From the NCBI RefSeq assembly GCF_018889995.1, contig NZ_CP076547.1, positions 248,001 through 312,000 on the forward strand: 64,000 bases of DNA, read 5' to 3'. Positions 34,076 to 43,407 of this stretch are shown here, one piece after another (within the stretch, counting starts at the first letter, position 1; every line of letters begins with the position of its first letter). This stretch comes from Subtercola sp. PAMC28395. Lineage in GTDB: Bacteria; Actinomycetota; Actinomycetes; Actinomycetales; Microbacteriaceae. Position numbers and translations under genes: made by a program. The notes below the pieces were generated by a model. That model was not told the origin of the DNA and ran no database searches. It saw only the letters and a program-made list of their open reading frames with translations.

Positions 34076-34951
34076 TCAGAGAGGCTTGATACCGAAGGCC
34101 TGGGCGAGCTTGTCGATCTTCTGGGCGCGGCCGAGGCGCGGCAGGTCGCTGCCGTCACGGATGACCCGCCCCCGCGACTCGAAATCCTCGAGGAAGTCCC
34201 GGGCCCACGTCGCGTCGGAGCGCGTCGGGCTGATGACCTCGTTGATCACCGGCAACTGTTCGACGTCGAGGCACAGCTTGCCCGTGAGCCCGAGTGTGAC
34301 GGCGAGCGCGGACTGCTCGCGAAGAACCGGATGACTGCTGCCGACGGTGGGGCCGTCGATCGGGCCGGGCAGGCCGCCGATGCGGCTGGCCACGACGAGA
34401 CGCGACCGGGGGTAGGCCATGGCGAGATCGTCTGCGCCCGTACCGGTGTCACGACGGTAGTCACCGCTGCCGAATGCGAGTCGAAAAGCCCCTCGTGCCT
34501 CGGCGATCGAGCGGGCCTCTTCGATGCCGAGCGCCGACTCGATCAAGGCGATGACAGCGGTGCCCCCGCCGAGGCGGTCGAACGTTTCGGTGACGTGGGC
34601 ACCGGACTCGGTCTTCGCGAGCATCACTCCGAGAAGGCCAGGGAGACCTTTGAGGGCATCTACGTCGTGGGACCAGAACGGGGTGCTGTGGTCGTTGATC
34701 CGGACCCACGCGCTGCCACCATTACTCAACCACGCAACGACGTCGTTCCGCGCGGCCGGCTTGAGTTTGGGGTCGACCGCGTCTTCGATGTCGAGAACGA
34801 TCTGGTCTGCGCGTGAGCTCGCCACCTCATCGAACGTCTCTGGGCGTGTGGCAGCGACCAACAACCATGAGCGAGCGATTTCTGCAGGGATCTGGTCTGC
34901 ACGGTACGCCGAAGTCGTGGTGCCTTCAGGGCGGGAAGTGTCGGTCATCAT
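34076..34951 (-). CDS. CitE-like HpcH/HpaI aldolase-citrate lyase family protein
   Basis: A 291-residue CitE-type protein: VAATRPETFDEVASSRADQIVLDIEDAV, then ALIESALGIEEARSIAE and RLAFGSGDYRRDTG, with the metal-binding Glu/Asp residues of the family. Members cleave or form C-C bonds on acyl-CoA substrates such as (3S)-malyl-CoA or citramalyl-CoA. No citrate lyase alpha or gamma subunit is nearby, so it is a stand-alone enzyme. Start codons at 34951 and 34948 are tandem ATGs; AGAAAG lies upstream. Confidence 0.85.
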   Translation of the reverse strand: MMTDTSRPEGTTTSAYRADQIPAEIARSWLLVAATRPETFDEVASSRADQIVLDIEDAVDPKLKPAARNDVVAWLSNGGSAWVRINDHSTPFWSHDVDALKGLPGLLGVMLAKTESGAHVTETFDRLGGGTAVIALIESALGIEEARSIAEARGAFRLAFGSGDYRRDTGTGADDLAMAYPRSRLVVASRIGGLPGPIDGPTVGSSHPVLREQSALAVTLGLTGKLCLDVEQLPVINEVISPTRSDATWARDFLEDFESRGRVIRDGSDLPRLGRAQKIDKLAQAFGIKPL

Positions 34952-35105
34952 CGGCTTTCTCTGTTGCGGTTTCCGCCCGCAATGTTATCCCGTCGTCAGC
35001 CGCGCTCGAATCGTCACCCCTGTTCTGGTGGCACCAATTCGGGAAATGCCCCCGAGGTGCCCTACGCTGAACCAACACCACCGCTCGTCACTGAACCCCC
35101 TTGTA

Positions 35106-35119
35106 TTCCAGCGCTCTCT
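35106..35119. promoter_or_regulatory. Degenerate CebR-type operator upstream of the cellulase gene
   Basis: Aligned with the cebE operator TGAGAGCGCTCTCA, this stretch matches 10 of 14 positions, including nine in a row (AGCGCTCTC). It lies about 20-30 nt before the cellulase start and about 37 nt after a TACGCT (35063-35068) that could be the -10. Known CelR/CebR regulons include cellulase genes, so joint control is plausible. Confidence 0.5.
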
Positions 35120-35138
35120 GACCCCCTGATGGATTGAC

Positions 35139-36821
35139 ATGAGACTGAGTCTGCCCGGCCGCATCGTCACAGCGATCAGCGCGATCGCCCTCGTCGCCAG
35201 CGGCGTCTCTGTGGCCTCGGCCGCAACGCCCGCTCAAGCACCTGCCTCAGTGGTCGGCGCGGCGGGGTCGGGCTGGCTGCACACCGACGGCGCGACGATC
35301 AAGACAGCGGGCAACGCCCCATACGTCATCAAGGGCGCGGCCTGGTTCGGCCTGGAGACGTCGAACTGCGCACCGCACGGCCTCTGGTCGATCAGTCTCG
35401 ATTCAGGGTTGGCGCAGATCAAGTCGATGGGCTTCAACACGCTTCGCCTGCCGTTCTCGAACGAATGCCTCGCCGCGAAGACGAGCAACTCGATCAACTA
35501 CCAGGTGAACCCCACGCTGCAGGGTCTGACTCCCCTTCAGATCATGGATGCAGTGGTTGCCCGGGCCAAGGTCTACGGCCTCAATGTCTTTCTCGACCAG
35601 CATCGCCCCGATTCCGGCGCTCAGTCGTCACTCTGGTACACGAGTGCCTACAGCGAAGCCTCCTGGATCAGCGACTGGAAGATGCTCGCAAAACGCTACG
35701 TGAACGACCCCACTGTCATCGGGTTCGACCTGCACAACGAGCCGCACGACACTGCCTGCTGGGGATGCGGCAATGCCGCCACCGACTGGCAGGCTGCCGC
35801 CACCCGCGCAGGCAACGCCGTCCAGACGGTGAACCCGAACCTGCTCGTGATCGTCGAAGGTGTCGAGAAGCAGGCAGACGGCAGCTCCACCTGGTGGGGT
35901 GGCGGGCTCCAGGGTGTTGCGGCGAAGCCGGTCACCCTCACCGTGCCGAACCATGTGGTGTACTCACCCCACGACTACCCCTCCACCGTCTACAACCAGA
36001 CCTGGTTCTCTGCGTCGAACTACCCGGCGAATCTCGCGGGTGTGTGGGACAAGAACTGGGGCTACATCGCCAAGACCGGCAAGGCACCGGTCTTGCTCGG
36101 CGAGTTCGGAACAAAGCTCGAAACCGACTCCGACCGCAAATGGTTGAGCTCCATCGTCAGCTACCTCGCAGCCAACTCGATGAGCTTTGCCTACTGGTCG
36201 TTCAACCCGAACAGCGGCGACACCGGCGGGCTGGTGAAAGACGACTGGGTCACACCTCAGACGGCAAAGCTCGCCGCCCTCCAGCCACTTCTCGGATCGG
36301 GTACCCCGACACCGGTGCAGACCCCGACGCCGACAGTCACACCGACCCCCTCGCCCACACCGAAGCCCACCGTCACACCGACCCCCTCGCCGAAGCCCAC
36401 CGTCACACCGACACCCACGCCGAAGCCCACCGTCACACCGACACCTACTCCCAAACCGACGGTCACTCCGACTCCGAAGCCCACGGTCACACCCACGCCC
36501 ACGCCGACGCCCACGCAGAAACCGACCGTCACCGCGAAGTGGATGCTGCAGAGCGCGTGGGGGGCCGGCTATGTCGCAGACATCGAAGTCACCAGTCCCA
36601 CGGGTGCAGCAGGCTGGACCGTCACCTGGCCCGACACCGCAGCGACCTCGATCGTGAACGCCTGGGGCATGACCTGCACGATCACCGCACACACCTCGAT
36701 CACCTGCACGGGCATCGACTGGGCGGGCAAGCTCAGTGCGGGCCAAACGGTCAGGGTCGGCCTTCAGGTGTCTGCAACGGCCGCACCGAAAGCACCTGTC
36801 GTGACGGTGTCGGCGCGCTAG
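35139..36821 (+). CDS. Secreted GH5 endoglucanase with Thr-Pro linker and CBM2-like module
   Basis: A 560-residue extracellular cellulase. It has a signal peptide (residues 1 to about 29, cut after VASA), a GH5 catalytic domain with HNEPH (acid/base Glu201) and LLGEFG (nucleophile Glu322), a PTPTPxPTVTPTP linker at about residues 388-465, and a C-terminal CBM2-like cellulose-binding module with Trp residues in the SAWGAGY, GWTVTW and NAWG positions. Two Cys residues lie inside that module. It resembles Clavibacter-type cellulases. It would release cello-oligosaccharides for the ceb transporter, and a degenerate CebR site precedes it. Confidence 0.92.
   Translation: MRLSLPGRIVTAISAIALVASGVSVASAATPAQAPASVVGAAGSGWLHTDGATIKTAGNAPYVIKGAAWFGLETSNCAPHGLWSISLDSGLAQIKSMGFNTLRLPFSNECLAAKTSNSINYQVNPTLQGLTPLQIMDAVVARAKVYGLNVFLDQHRPDSGAQSSLWYTSAYSEASWISDWKMLAKRYVNDPTVIGFDLHNEPHDTACWGCGNAATDWQAAATRAGNAVQTVNPNLLVIVEGVEKQADGSSTWWGGGLQGVAAKPVTLTVPNHVVYSPHDYPSTVYNQTWFSASNYPANLAGVWDKNWGYIAKTGKAPVLLGEFGTKLETDSDRKWLSSIVSYLAANSMSFAYWSFNPNSGDTGGLVKDDWVTPQTAKLAALQPLLGSGTPTPVQTPTPTVTPTPSPTPKPTVTPTPSPKPTVTPTPTPKPTVTPTPTPKPTVTPTPKPTVTPTPTPTPTQKPTVTAKWMLQSAWGAGYVADIEVTSPTGAAGWTVTWPDTAATSIVNAWGMTCTITAHTSITCTGIDWAGKLSAGQTVRVGLQVSATAAPKAPVVTVSAR
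36303..36533 (+). repeat. Low-complexity Thr/Pro-coding repeat in the cellulase linker
   Basis: Near-tandem units of ACACCGAC and CCGAAGCCCACCGT-type sequence encode [11 protein letters not shown] repeats. Such DNA slips easily, so linker length may vary among strains or assemblies. Confidence 0.85.
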
Positions 36822-36977
36822 AGAAGCCTCTCGCGTTCGCCCCACATACCGACTCGAAACGGGTCCGAGAACGGGTCACAGAACGGGTCAGGAAACGCAG
36901 GGCAAACTGACGGCTGACGGGTGTATTCTCGCTCGCATCCGCTCAGTTCGTGCGGGTGTGCAGGAGGCTCGTCTCTC

Positions 36978-38087
36978 ATGAATCGCAACGTCAAACGGTG
37001 GATGCCGGCACTTGCAGTGCCGGTGCTGATCGCCGGGGTCGCCATCGCCGTACCGATCTCCGCCAACGCAACCGCGAACCTTCCGTCGAAGACCCCTCAA
37101 GAGGTCATCGCCATGATCGGCAACAGCTCGGTGAGCGCATTCTCGGGTACTGTGACGCAGACGTCGAACCTCGGCCTGCCAGAACTGCCCGTCACCGGCA
37201 CCGCTGGCTCAGGATCATCCGGATCGTCGACCGCCGATGCCGCCTCGGCACTCGAACTCCTCACCGGTTCACACACCGCACGTGTCTACGTAGACGCCTC
37301 AGGAGCGGGCCATGCAGAGGCCCGCGTACAGGTCCTCGACCAACTGGCGGAGCGCGACGTCATTTCGAACGGCACTGATGTCTGGGCCTACGATTCGAGC
37401 AAGCAGACAGCCGTTCACACCACCCTGCCCGCCAAAACCGACAAGGCGGCCGACCCGGGCAATCCTGCTGCGGCACCGCAGACTCCAGACCAGCTCGCGC
37501 AGAAGTTCCTCGCAGCGGTCGACCCATCCACGAATGTCTCGGTCGGAGGCGATGTCACCGTCGCCGGCCGGTCGGCGTACGACCTGATCCTCGCGCCACA
37601 GGCCACTGACACCCTGGTCGGTACCGTCTCGATCGCGGTCGACTCGGCGACCGGGATGCCCCTGCAGGTGCAGGTCACTGCACGCGGGGCAAGCGACACA
37701 GCGTTCAGCACCGCCTTCACCTCGCTGAGCCTGGACACCCCCTCGGCCGACCTGTTCACGTTCACTCCACCGGCCGGCACCACCGTCACAGAGAAGGCTG
37801 CACCCAGCCATGACGGCGAAGCGAAGACCCCCTCCGCACCGGCCACGAACAGCAAGCCGACGGTGAGCGGCACGGGGTGGGACTCGATCGTCGAGCTGCC
37901 CGCGTCGAGTGCCACTGACCTCAGCACGATGACCAGCTCGCCGTTGTTCGCCAGCCTTACGACTCCGGTCGACGGAGGTCACGTTCTGCAGACCACGCTT
38001 GTGACGGTGTTCATCACGAGCGACGGCCGCGTGCTGGCAGGGTCGGTGCCCGCAGCCCAGCTCCAGGCGGCCGCCGCGGCCAAGTAG
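36978..38087 (+). CDS. LolA/RseB-like secreted or membrane-anchored protein
   Basis: A 369-residue protein with an N-terminal signal or anchor (residues 6-32, ALAVPVLIAGVAIAVP) followed by a LolA/MucB-like beta-fold (SVSAFSGTVTQTSNLGLPELPV, VWAYDSSKQTAVHTTLPA, VAGRSAYDLILAP). Actinobacterial members are thought to bind lipids or act as envelope-stress sensors. ATG 36978 follows AGGAGG by 10 nt; a TATTCT at 36924-36929 may be the -10. It overlaps the ABC ATPase gene by 1 nt (TAGTG), so the three genes form an operon and it may be the periplasmic-side partner of the transporter. Confidence 0.82.
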   Translation: MNRNVKRWMPALAVPVLIAGVAIAVPISANATANLPSKTPQEVIAMIGNSSVSAFSGTVTQTSNLGLPELPVTGTAGSGSSGSSTADAASALELLTGSHTARVYVDASGAGHAEARVQVLDQLAERDVISNGTDVWAYDSSKQTAVHTTLPAKTDKAADPGNPAAAPQTPDQLAQKFLAAVDPSTNVSVGGDVTVAGRSAYDLILAPQATDTLVGTVSIAVDSATGMPLQVQVTARGASDTAFSTAFTSLSLDTPSADLFTFTPPAGTTVTEKAAPSHDGEAKTPSAPATNSKPTVSGTGWDSIVELPASSATDLSTMTSSPLFASLTTPVDGGHVLQTTLVTVFITSDGRVLAGSVPAAQLQAAAAAK

Positions 38088-39091
38088 TGGTCACCACCCC
38101 CCTGCCGACCGTACCCATGGCCACGACAGCGCCAGGCGAACTCGCGATCGAGACCCACGGCCTGACCAAGAAGTTCGGAAGGCAGACCGCGGTCAACAGC
38201 ATCGACCTCGCTGTGCCTCGCGGGTCGGTGTTCGGCTTTCTCGGCCCGAACGGGTCGGGCAAGACCACCACCATCAGGGTTCTGCTGGGCCTGGCCTCTG
38301 CAACGTCGGGCGAGGTGAGTGTGCTGGGTCGCGCGCTCCCGAAGATGCTCCCCGACGTGTTGCCACGCGTCGGCGCGCTGATCGAAGGGCCCGGTTTCTA
38401 CCCGTTCCTCTCAGGGGCTGCGAACCTGCGCCGCCTCGATTCGGCCGATCGCTTCGTTTCGAGTCACACCCGGCGCGCGCGCGTCGATGCAGCACTCGAC
38501 AGGGTCGGCCTCAGCCACGCCGCCGAGAAGAAGGTACGCGCCTATTCGCTGGGAATGAAGCAGCGTCTCGGCATCGCGAATGCGCTTCTCACCCCCCGTG
38601 AACTGATCGTGCTCGACGAACCAACCAACGGCCTCGACCCACAGGGCACACGGGAGGTTCGCAACCTCGTCCGTTCGCTCACCGAAGAAGGCACCACGGT
38701 GTTCGTCTCGAGCCACCTTCTGGCCGAGATCGAGCACATGTGCACCCACGCAGCAGTCATGAGCGCCGGTTCGCTCGTTGCGCAGGGCAGCCTCGACGAA
38801 CTGCGGCTCGCGGGGCAGACCCGTGCCAGAGTGGTGACCCCCGACACGGCGGCGGCCGAACGGGTGTTGCGGATGATCGGGCTCGACCCCGATCATCCGA
38901 CCCCCTTGGTCGAGCAGGCGTCGGCAGACGGAATCGTGACAGCCCCGCTCGGTGATGACCGGGCTCCGGAGTCGATCGTCGCGGCCCTGGTTGCCGAAGG
39001 AGTCCGCGTGCGCGGTTTCTCTGTCGAACGAGCCACGCTCGAAGACCTGTTCGTCGCCCTCACCGGGGAGGGGTTCGACGTTGCCCAGTAA
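38087..39091 (+). CDS. ABC transporter ATP-binding protein
   Basis: A 334-residue ATPase. It has Walker A GPNGSGKTT, signature YSLGMKQRLGIA and Walker B LIVLDEPTNGLDPQG, with a C-terminal DUF4162-like regulatory extension. It resembles drug/Na+/lipid exporter ATPases of the CcmA/NatA type. The GTG start overlaps the stop of the LolA-like gene (TAGTG). The permease gene starts 22 nt after its stop. Confidence 0.93.
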   Translation: MVTTPLPTVPMATTAPGELAIETHGLTKKFGRQTAVNSIDLAVPRGSVFGFLGPNGSGKTTTIRVLLGLASATSGEVSVLGRALPKMLPDVLPRVGALIEGPGFYPFLSGAANLRRLDSADRFVSSHTRRARVDAALDRVGLSHAAEKKVRAYSLGMKQRLGIANALLTPRELIVLDEPTNGLDPQGTREVRNLVRSLTEEGTTVFVSSHLLAEIEHMCTHAAVMSAGSLVAQGSLDELRLAGQTRARVVTPDTAAAERVLRMIGLDPDHPTPLVEQASADGIVTAPLGDDRAPESIVAALVAEGVRVRGFSVERATLEDLFVALTGEGFDVAQ

Positions 39092-39113
39092 TGAAACAAC
39101 CAGTGGAGATCAG

Positions 39114-39965
39114 ATGGGCGCGCTCACCAGTGTGCCGCGAAAAGCGAACGCCGGATGGGCGCTGCTCGCGTCAGAGCTGTCGGTTCTCTTCCGCCGTCGG
39201 CGCACCTGGGTGATGCTGGCCGCGCTGGCCGCGATTCCGGTGTTGATCGCCGTCGCCGTGCGGGTCTCGACGGCCCGACCACCATCGGGCAGGGGGCCCG
39301 CTTTCCTCGACCAGATCACCCAGAACGGGCTGTTCGTCAGCCTGGTCGCCCTCACGATCTGCATTCCGCTGTTCCTGCCCCTCACCGTGGGCGTCGTCGC
39401 CGGAGACACGATCGCCGGCGAAGCCAGCGCGAGCACCCTCCGGTACCTGCTGGTCTCGCCCGTCGGCCGGGGCCGGCTGCTGATCGTGAAGTACGCCGGT
39501 GCCATAGCGTTCTGCCTTGCCGCCGTGATCGTGATCACGCTCGCGGGTGCTGTGATCGGGGCGGCTCTCTTCCCGATCGGCCCGGTCACGCTGCTCTCCG
39601 GAGATACCATCGGCGTGCCAGAAGCGGCCCTCCGCGCCCTGCTGATTGCCGCTTATGTGACGGTCTCGCTGCTCGGTCTCTCGGCCATCGGCTTGTTCAT
39701 CTCGACCTTGACCGACATTCCCGTGGGTGCCATGGCGGCCACCGTCGTCATCTCGATCGTCTCGCAGGTGCTGGATTCACTGCCGCAACTCGACTGGCTG
39801 CACCCGTGGCTCTTCAGCCACTACTGGCTGAGCTTCGCTGACCTGCTTCGCCAGCCCATCGAATGGTCGTCGTTCGGCACGAACGCCCTCCTGCAGCTCG
39901 CGTATGTGCTTGTCTTCGGCGCGCTCGCGTACGGTCGTTTCTCGACCAAAGACATCCTCTCCTGA
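39114..39965 (+). CDS. ABC-2 type transporter permease
   Basis: A 283-residue permease with six predicted helices and the ABC-2 arrangement: a cytoplasmic RRRRTWVML entry, a long first external loop, and the GDTIAGEASASTLRYLLVSPVGRGRLLIVKY coupling segment. ATG 39114 has GGAG 5 nt upstream; the longer reading from 38952 is an overlap artefact. It works with the preceding ATPase to export an unknown substrate. Confidence 0.9.
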   Translation: MGALTSVPRKANAGWALLASELSVLFRRRRTWVMLAALAAIPVLIAVAVRVSTARPPSGRGPAFLDQITQNGLFVSLVALTICIPLFLPLTVGVVAGDTIAGEASASTLRYLLVSPVGRGRLLIVKYAGAIAFCLAAVIVITLAGAVIGAALFPIGPVTLLSGDTIGVPEAALRALLIAAYVTVSLLGLSAIGLFISTLTDIPVGAMAATVVISIVSQVLDSLPQLDWLHPWLFSHYWLSFADLLRQPIEWSSFGTNALLQLAYVLVFGALAYGRFSTKDILS

Positions 39966-40187
39966 CGGGTCTCGATCAGCCCTCAATTCCCGGCTCATCC
40001 ACGCGCTGCCCAACCTGCTGATTTGCCGCCAAAGAGGTTTCCTGACCGCCTTCTGCACGCGGCCCAGCGCGCTTCCCAGTAGCGTCAATAGAGGTTGCCC
40101 CAGACCTTGGTTGCCATATCGATGAAGGTGCATCGCCCTCTTGCGATCCGCACTCTCTGCAAGGCCGAACCGCGGAATGAGGCTCTG

Positions 40188-41369
40188 ATGAGCAGCCTGT
40201 CTATGAATCCTTCTGTGCCGTCTGAGTCTCTGGCGCTCTCGAACTCCTCGGTGCCCTCCGTCGCTCTGGCGGCATCGGGCACCTCGACTCCCGTGGTGAA
40301 GTTCACGCGGACGAAGCCCGGCGGCAACCGCGCGAACCCGACCACCGAATATTCGGCGCTCCTCCGCACCGTTCGTGACGCCGGCCTGCTTCGCCGGAGC
40401 ACGGGCTACTACTACGCGATGTTCGGTGCATTGCTCGTCGCCCTCGGCGGAGTAGTCACCGGCTTCATCCTGCTGGGTGACTCCTGGTACCAGCTCCTGA
40501 TGGCGGCCGTTCTCGGCGTGATTCTCACGCAGTTCGCCTTTCTGGCGCACGAGGCCTCCCATCGAGCAGTCTTCGAATCGGGCAAGGCGAACGACATCGT
40601 CGGCCGCATGCTCGCCAATCTGTTCGTGGGCATCAGCTACTCCTGGTGGATGACCAAGCACAGCCGCCACCACGCCAACCCCAATATCATCGGCAAAGAC
40701 CCCGACATCGACCAGGACGTCGTCTCCTTCACCGAACACGATGCGGCGAAGACCCGCGGGATCTATGCGTGGTTCACGAAACGCCAGGGCAACTTCTTCT
40801 TTCCGATCCTCGTGCTCGAGGGCCTGAACCTGCACGTGCACGGCTTTCGTACCGTCTTCGGCAAGGGCAAAGTCGACAAGAGGGCCGTCGAGATCACCAT
40901 GCTCCTGGCACGCATCGGCGCCTATGTCGCCGTGATCTTCCTGATGCTGCCCCTGGGCATGGCATTCGCCTTCATCGGCGTGCAACTGGCCGTGTTCGGT
41001 GTGTACATGGGTTCGTCCTTCGCTCCGAACCACGTAGGCATGCCCATACTGCCGAAGGACTCCAGGGTGGACTTTCTGCGCCGCCAGGTGCTGACCTCGC
41101 GCAACATCAGCGGCGGCTGGTTCATCAACTGGTTCATGGGAGGCCTGAACTATCAGGTCGAACACCACCTCTTCCCGAATATGGCACGCCCGCACCTCAA
41201 GGCCGCGCAACAGATCGCCCGCGAATACTGCGAGACCCACACGATCCTGTACACCGAGACGACGCTTCCTGAGGCTTATGGAATCGTGATCACCTATCTG
41301 AACAAGGTCGGGCTCGCTGCCGGCCGGGATGCGTTCCAGTGCCCGGCAGCGTCGGCCTACGGTCGCTGA
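40188..41369 (+). CDS. Membrane fatty-acid desaturase
   Basis: A 393-residue di-iron desaturase. The three His boxes are HEASH (121-125), HSRHH (158-162) and QVEHH (323-327), with two paired membrane regions. Such enzymes introduce a double bond into acyl chains and raise membrane fluidity, for example at low temperature. ATG 40188 has TGAGG 5 nt upstream; the first 93 nt of the longer frame are rejected. It has no cognate reductase next to it. Confidence 0.92.
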   Translation: MSSLSMNPSVPSESLALSNSSVPSVALAASGTSTPVVKFTRTKPGGNRANPTTEYSALLRTVRDAGLLRRSTGYYYAMFGALLVALGGVVTGFILLGDSWYQLLMAAVLGVILTQFAFLAHEASHRAVFESGKANDIVGRMLANLFVGISYSWWMTKHSRHHANPNIIGKDPDIDQDVVSFTEHDAAKTRGIYAWFTKRQGNFFFPILVLEGLNLHVHGFRTVFGKGKVDKRAVEITMLLARIGAYVAVIFLMLPLGMAFAFIGVQLAVFGVYMGSSFAPNHVGMPILPKDSRVDFLRRQVLTSRNISGGWFINWFMGGLNYQVEHHLFPNMARPHLKAAQQIAREYCETHTILYTETTLPEAYGIVITYLNKVGLAAGRDAFQCPAASAYGR

Positions 41370-41431
41370 CACTCAGACCCCTGTAACGCGATCGTCACGG
41401 CAGGCCCTGTCGATCGCCCCAGCCAGCCGCG

Positions 41432-41444
41432 TAAACTCTGTTCA
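41432..41444 (+). promoter_or_regulatory. Probable leaderless promoter -10 of the gene at 41444
   Basis: TAAACT at 41432-41437 ends 6 nt before ATG 41444. Confidence 0.5.
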
Positions 41445-41998
41445 TGGGGAGCCCGCGAAGCACCACACTCGTTCTGGTCGGTAACGAATCGCCCACGGCA
41501 CTTGGCGCGCTGGGCCACCATGCCAACGTGCATGCCGCGTCGCTCACCGAGAGTACCGACGACGAAGTGCAACGCTGGGTGAGCAGGTCCAGCGCACCCT
41601 ATGTCGTTCACGACCGTGACCCTCTGGCGCACGTCGCGGCCGCATGGGTCGAGTTCTTCGACGATCTCGCAACACTCGGAACCCTCGACCTCGAGGTGGA
41701 CCGGGCCACTTCAGGGTTCCAGGGTGGAACCCTCAGCATGCCCGACTACTACATCGTGGTCGACCCCGAGCGGCTCCCGGCCACCTGGAAGCACTGGTGG
41801 CTCGGGGTACTACCCCAGGCCGCACCGACGCGTGTCATTCCCTGGGCCACCGGCTCGACACCGCTGACACGCGTGCTGCGATCGTTGCCGACGGGCCGAT
41901 CGTGGCCGGAGCCGGGGCCCTGGCTCCGCGACGTCGCCCGCTCGGTGCCCGACCAGATCGGAATCGCCAACCAGAAGCCTGCCGCGCCCGATCTGTGA
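41444..41998 (+). CDS. Conserved hypothetical protein
   Basis: I do not recognise this 184-residue protein. It has no signal peptide or membrane segment. Visible features are SMPDYYIVVDPERLPATWKHWW and the Trp/Pro-rich C-terminal half. Codon use matches its neighbours and the frame is open with a well-placed probable leaderless promoter, so it is likely a real gene. It lies between the desaturase and an MFS gene, with no overlap to either. Confidence 0.65.
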   Translation: MGSPRSTTLVLVGNESPTALGALGHHANVHAASLTESTDDEVQRWVSRSSAPYVVHDRDPLAHVAAAWVEFFDDLATLGTLDLEVDRATSGFQGGTLSMPDYYIVVDPERLPATWKHWWLGVLPQAAPTRVIPWATGSTPLTRVLRSLPTGRSWPEPGPWLRDVARSVPDQIGIANQKPAAPDL

Positions 41999-42071
41999 GC
42001 TCAGCCGGCATAACGCAGAGCACGGCATCTGAGCCGATCCGATCGCTGGTATATCGTTAGTACACCCCAAC

Positions 42072-42098
42072 AAATTCGCTGACAGAATTTCGTCTGTC
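42072..42098 (+). promoter_or_regulatory. Overlapping inverted repeats upstream of the MFS gene
   Basis: AAATTC (42072-42077) pairs with GAATTT (42085-42090), and GACAGA (42081-42086) pairs with TCTGTC (42093-42098). The two dyads overlap, so only one hairpin can form at a time in RNA; alternatively they are nested protein sites. They lie 43 nt before the MFS start. Confidence 0.45.
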
Positions 42099-42140
42099 CG
42101 AGTTCCGGGCGGGCGGACCGATCCTCAGAATCGCCAGGTC

Positions 42141-43397
42141 ATGCCCACCACCTCCACCCGATCGTTCCCCTGGCCCGTCGTCATCGGCATCGTGCTGATC
42201 GGGCTGGTTCTTCGAGGTCCGATCATCGCCATCGCGCCGATCAGCGGAACCCTGCGCGCCGATCTTGGCCTCACCGCCGCACAGGTCGGCCTCCTCACCA
42301 CCCTGCCCGTGCTGTGTTTTGCCATCATCACCCCGTTCGCCTCGTTCTTCGTCGGCAGAGCGGGAGCGAACTTCGCTACGACCATCACTGTCATCGGCGT
42401 GGGGCTCGGTACGATCATCCGTTCGGCCGGCGGGGTCGAGGCTGTCTTTGTGGGCACCATCATCATGGGTGCGTTCATCACCGTCGGCAATGTGGTGGTA
42501 CCGGTGCTGATCCGCCGGGATGTCCCCGCGCGCCGGGTGGGAATCGTCACGGGTTCGTACACCTCGGCCATGAACGTGAGTTCAATGATCACCTCGCTTG
42601 CGACCGCACCGCTCGCCCAGGCGTTCGGCTGGCAGGCCGCCCTGCTGGCGTGGGGCGGTTTCGCCGTCATCGCCACAGCGGGTTGGCTTCTGGCGATCGG
42701 CCCCCGGGCCGCCTTCCATGTGGGGCCTCTCAGGCCGACGCTCGAGTCAGGGGCCTTCGAGACGGTGGCGATCGACACCCAGTCGATACCCAGCATCCAA
42801 GGGGTGCATGCCCGCACGTGGCGCAGCGCCTCAGCCCTCTTGCTTTCGCTGGCGTTCGCCGGCCAGGCCTTCTCGTACTATGGCGTGACCGCGTGGTTCC
42901 CGACGATCCTCGAAGACGAAGTGGGGCTGTCGGTCACTGCCGCCGGCTCGAGTTCGTCGATCTTTCAGATCGCAGCCGTCGTCGGGGCACTGGGAGTGCC
43001 GCTGTTGTCGACACGGATCGGCATTCCCCGCACCTTCGTACTGGTCGCCATTCTGTGGGTCAGCTGCCCAGTCGGCCTGCTGCTGGACCCCTCGGCCTGG
43101 TTCATCTGGGGCTTCTTCGGCGGTGTCGCACAGGGCGGCGGAATCACCATCGTCTTCATGCTCATCGTGCAGCTCGCACTGAACGGCACACACGCCCGCG
43201 GCCTCTCGGCCATGATCCAAGGGGTTGGCTACGCGCTCGGTGCGACGTCGGCCACCCTGCTGGGCGCAGCCCACGATGCCACGGGCGCGTGGACGCTGCC
43301 CCTCAGCATCATCGTGGTGTCGACGCTGGTCTTCAGCGCAGCGGGCCTGGCCGGTGCCATCAGGGCGAACCGAACCCGCAGCCCGCTGGCGCGCTGA
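42141..43397 (+). CDS. CynX/NimT-type MFS transporter
   Basis: A 418-residue, 12-helix major facilitator of the cyanate-porter branch: VLRGPIIAIAPISGTLRADLGLTAAQVGLLTTLPVLCF at the N-terminus and GFFGGVAQGGGITIVFML in the second half. Members are annotated for cyanate, nitroimidazole or unknown small organic ions. No cyanase gene is present nearby, so the substrate is undetermined. It converges on carD with a 10-nt gap. Confidence 0.88.
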   Translation: MPTTSTRSFPWPVVIGIVLIGLVLRGPIIAIAPISGTLRADLGLTAAQVGLLTTLPVLCFAIITPFASFFVGRAGANFATTITVIGVGLGTIIRSAGGVEAVFVGTIIMGAFITVGNVVVPVLIRRDVPARRVGIVTGSYTSAMNVSSMITSLATAPLAQAFGWQAALLAWGGFAVIATAGWLLAIGPRAAFHVGPLRPTLESGAFETVAIDTQSIPSIQGVHARTWRSASALLLSLAFAGQAFSYYGVTAWFPTILEDEVGLSVTAAGSSSSIFQIAAVVGALGVPLLSTRIGIPRTFVLVAILWVSCPVGLLLDPSAWFIWGFFGGVAQGGGITIVFMLIVQLALNGTHARGLSAMIQGVGYALGATSATLLGAAHDATGAWTLPLSIIVVSTLVFSAAGLAGAIRANRTRSPLAR

Positions 43398-43407
43398 ACG
43401 TACCGCG

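Noticed and set aside
35465..36910. 481-codon frame overlapping the cellulase on the same strand
   Set aside because: His/Arg/Gln-rich composition typical of a +1 shadow; the cellulase frame has the signal peptide and both catalytic Glu.
39777..41372. 531-codon open frame antisense to the desaturase gene
   Set aside because: Shadow of a gene with three intact His boxes.
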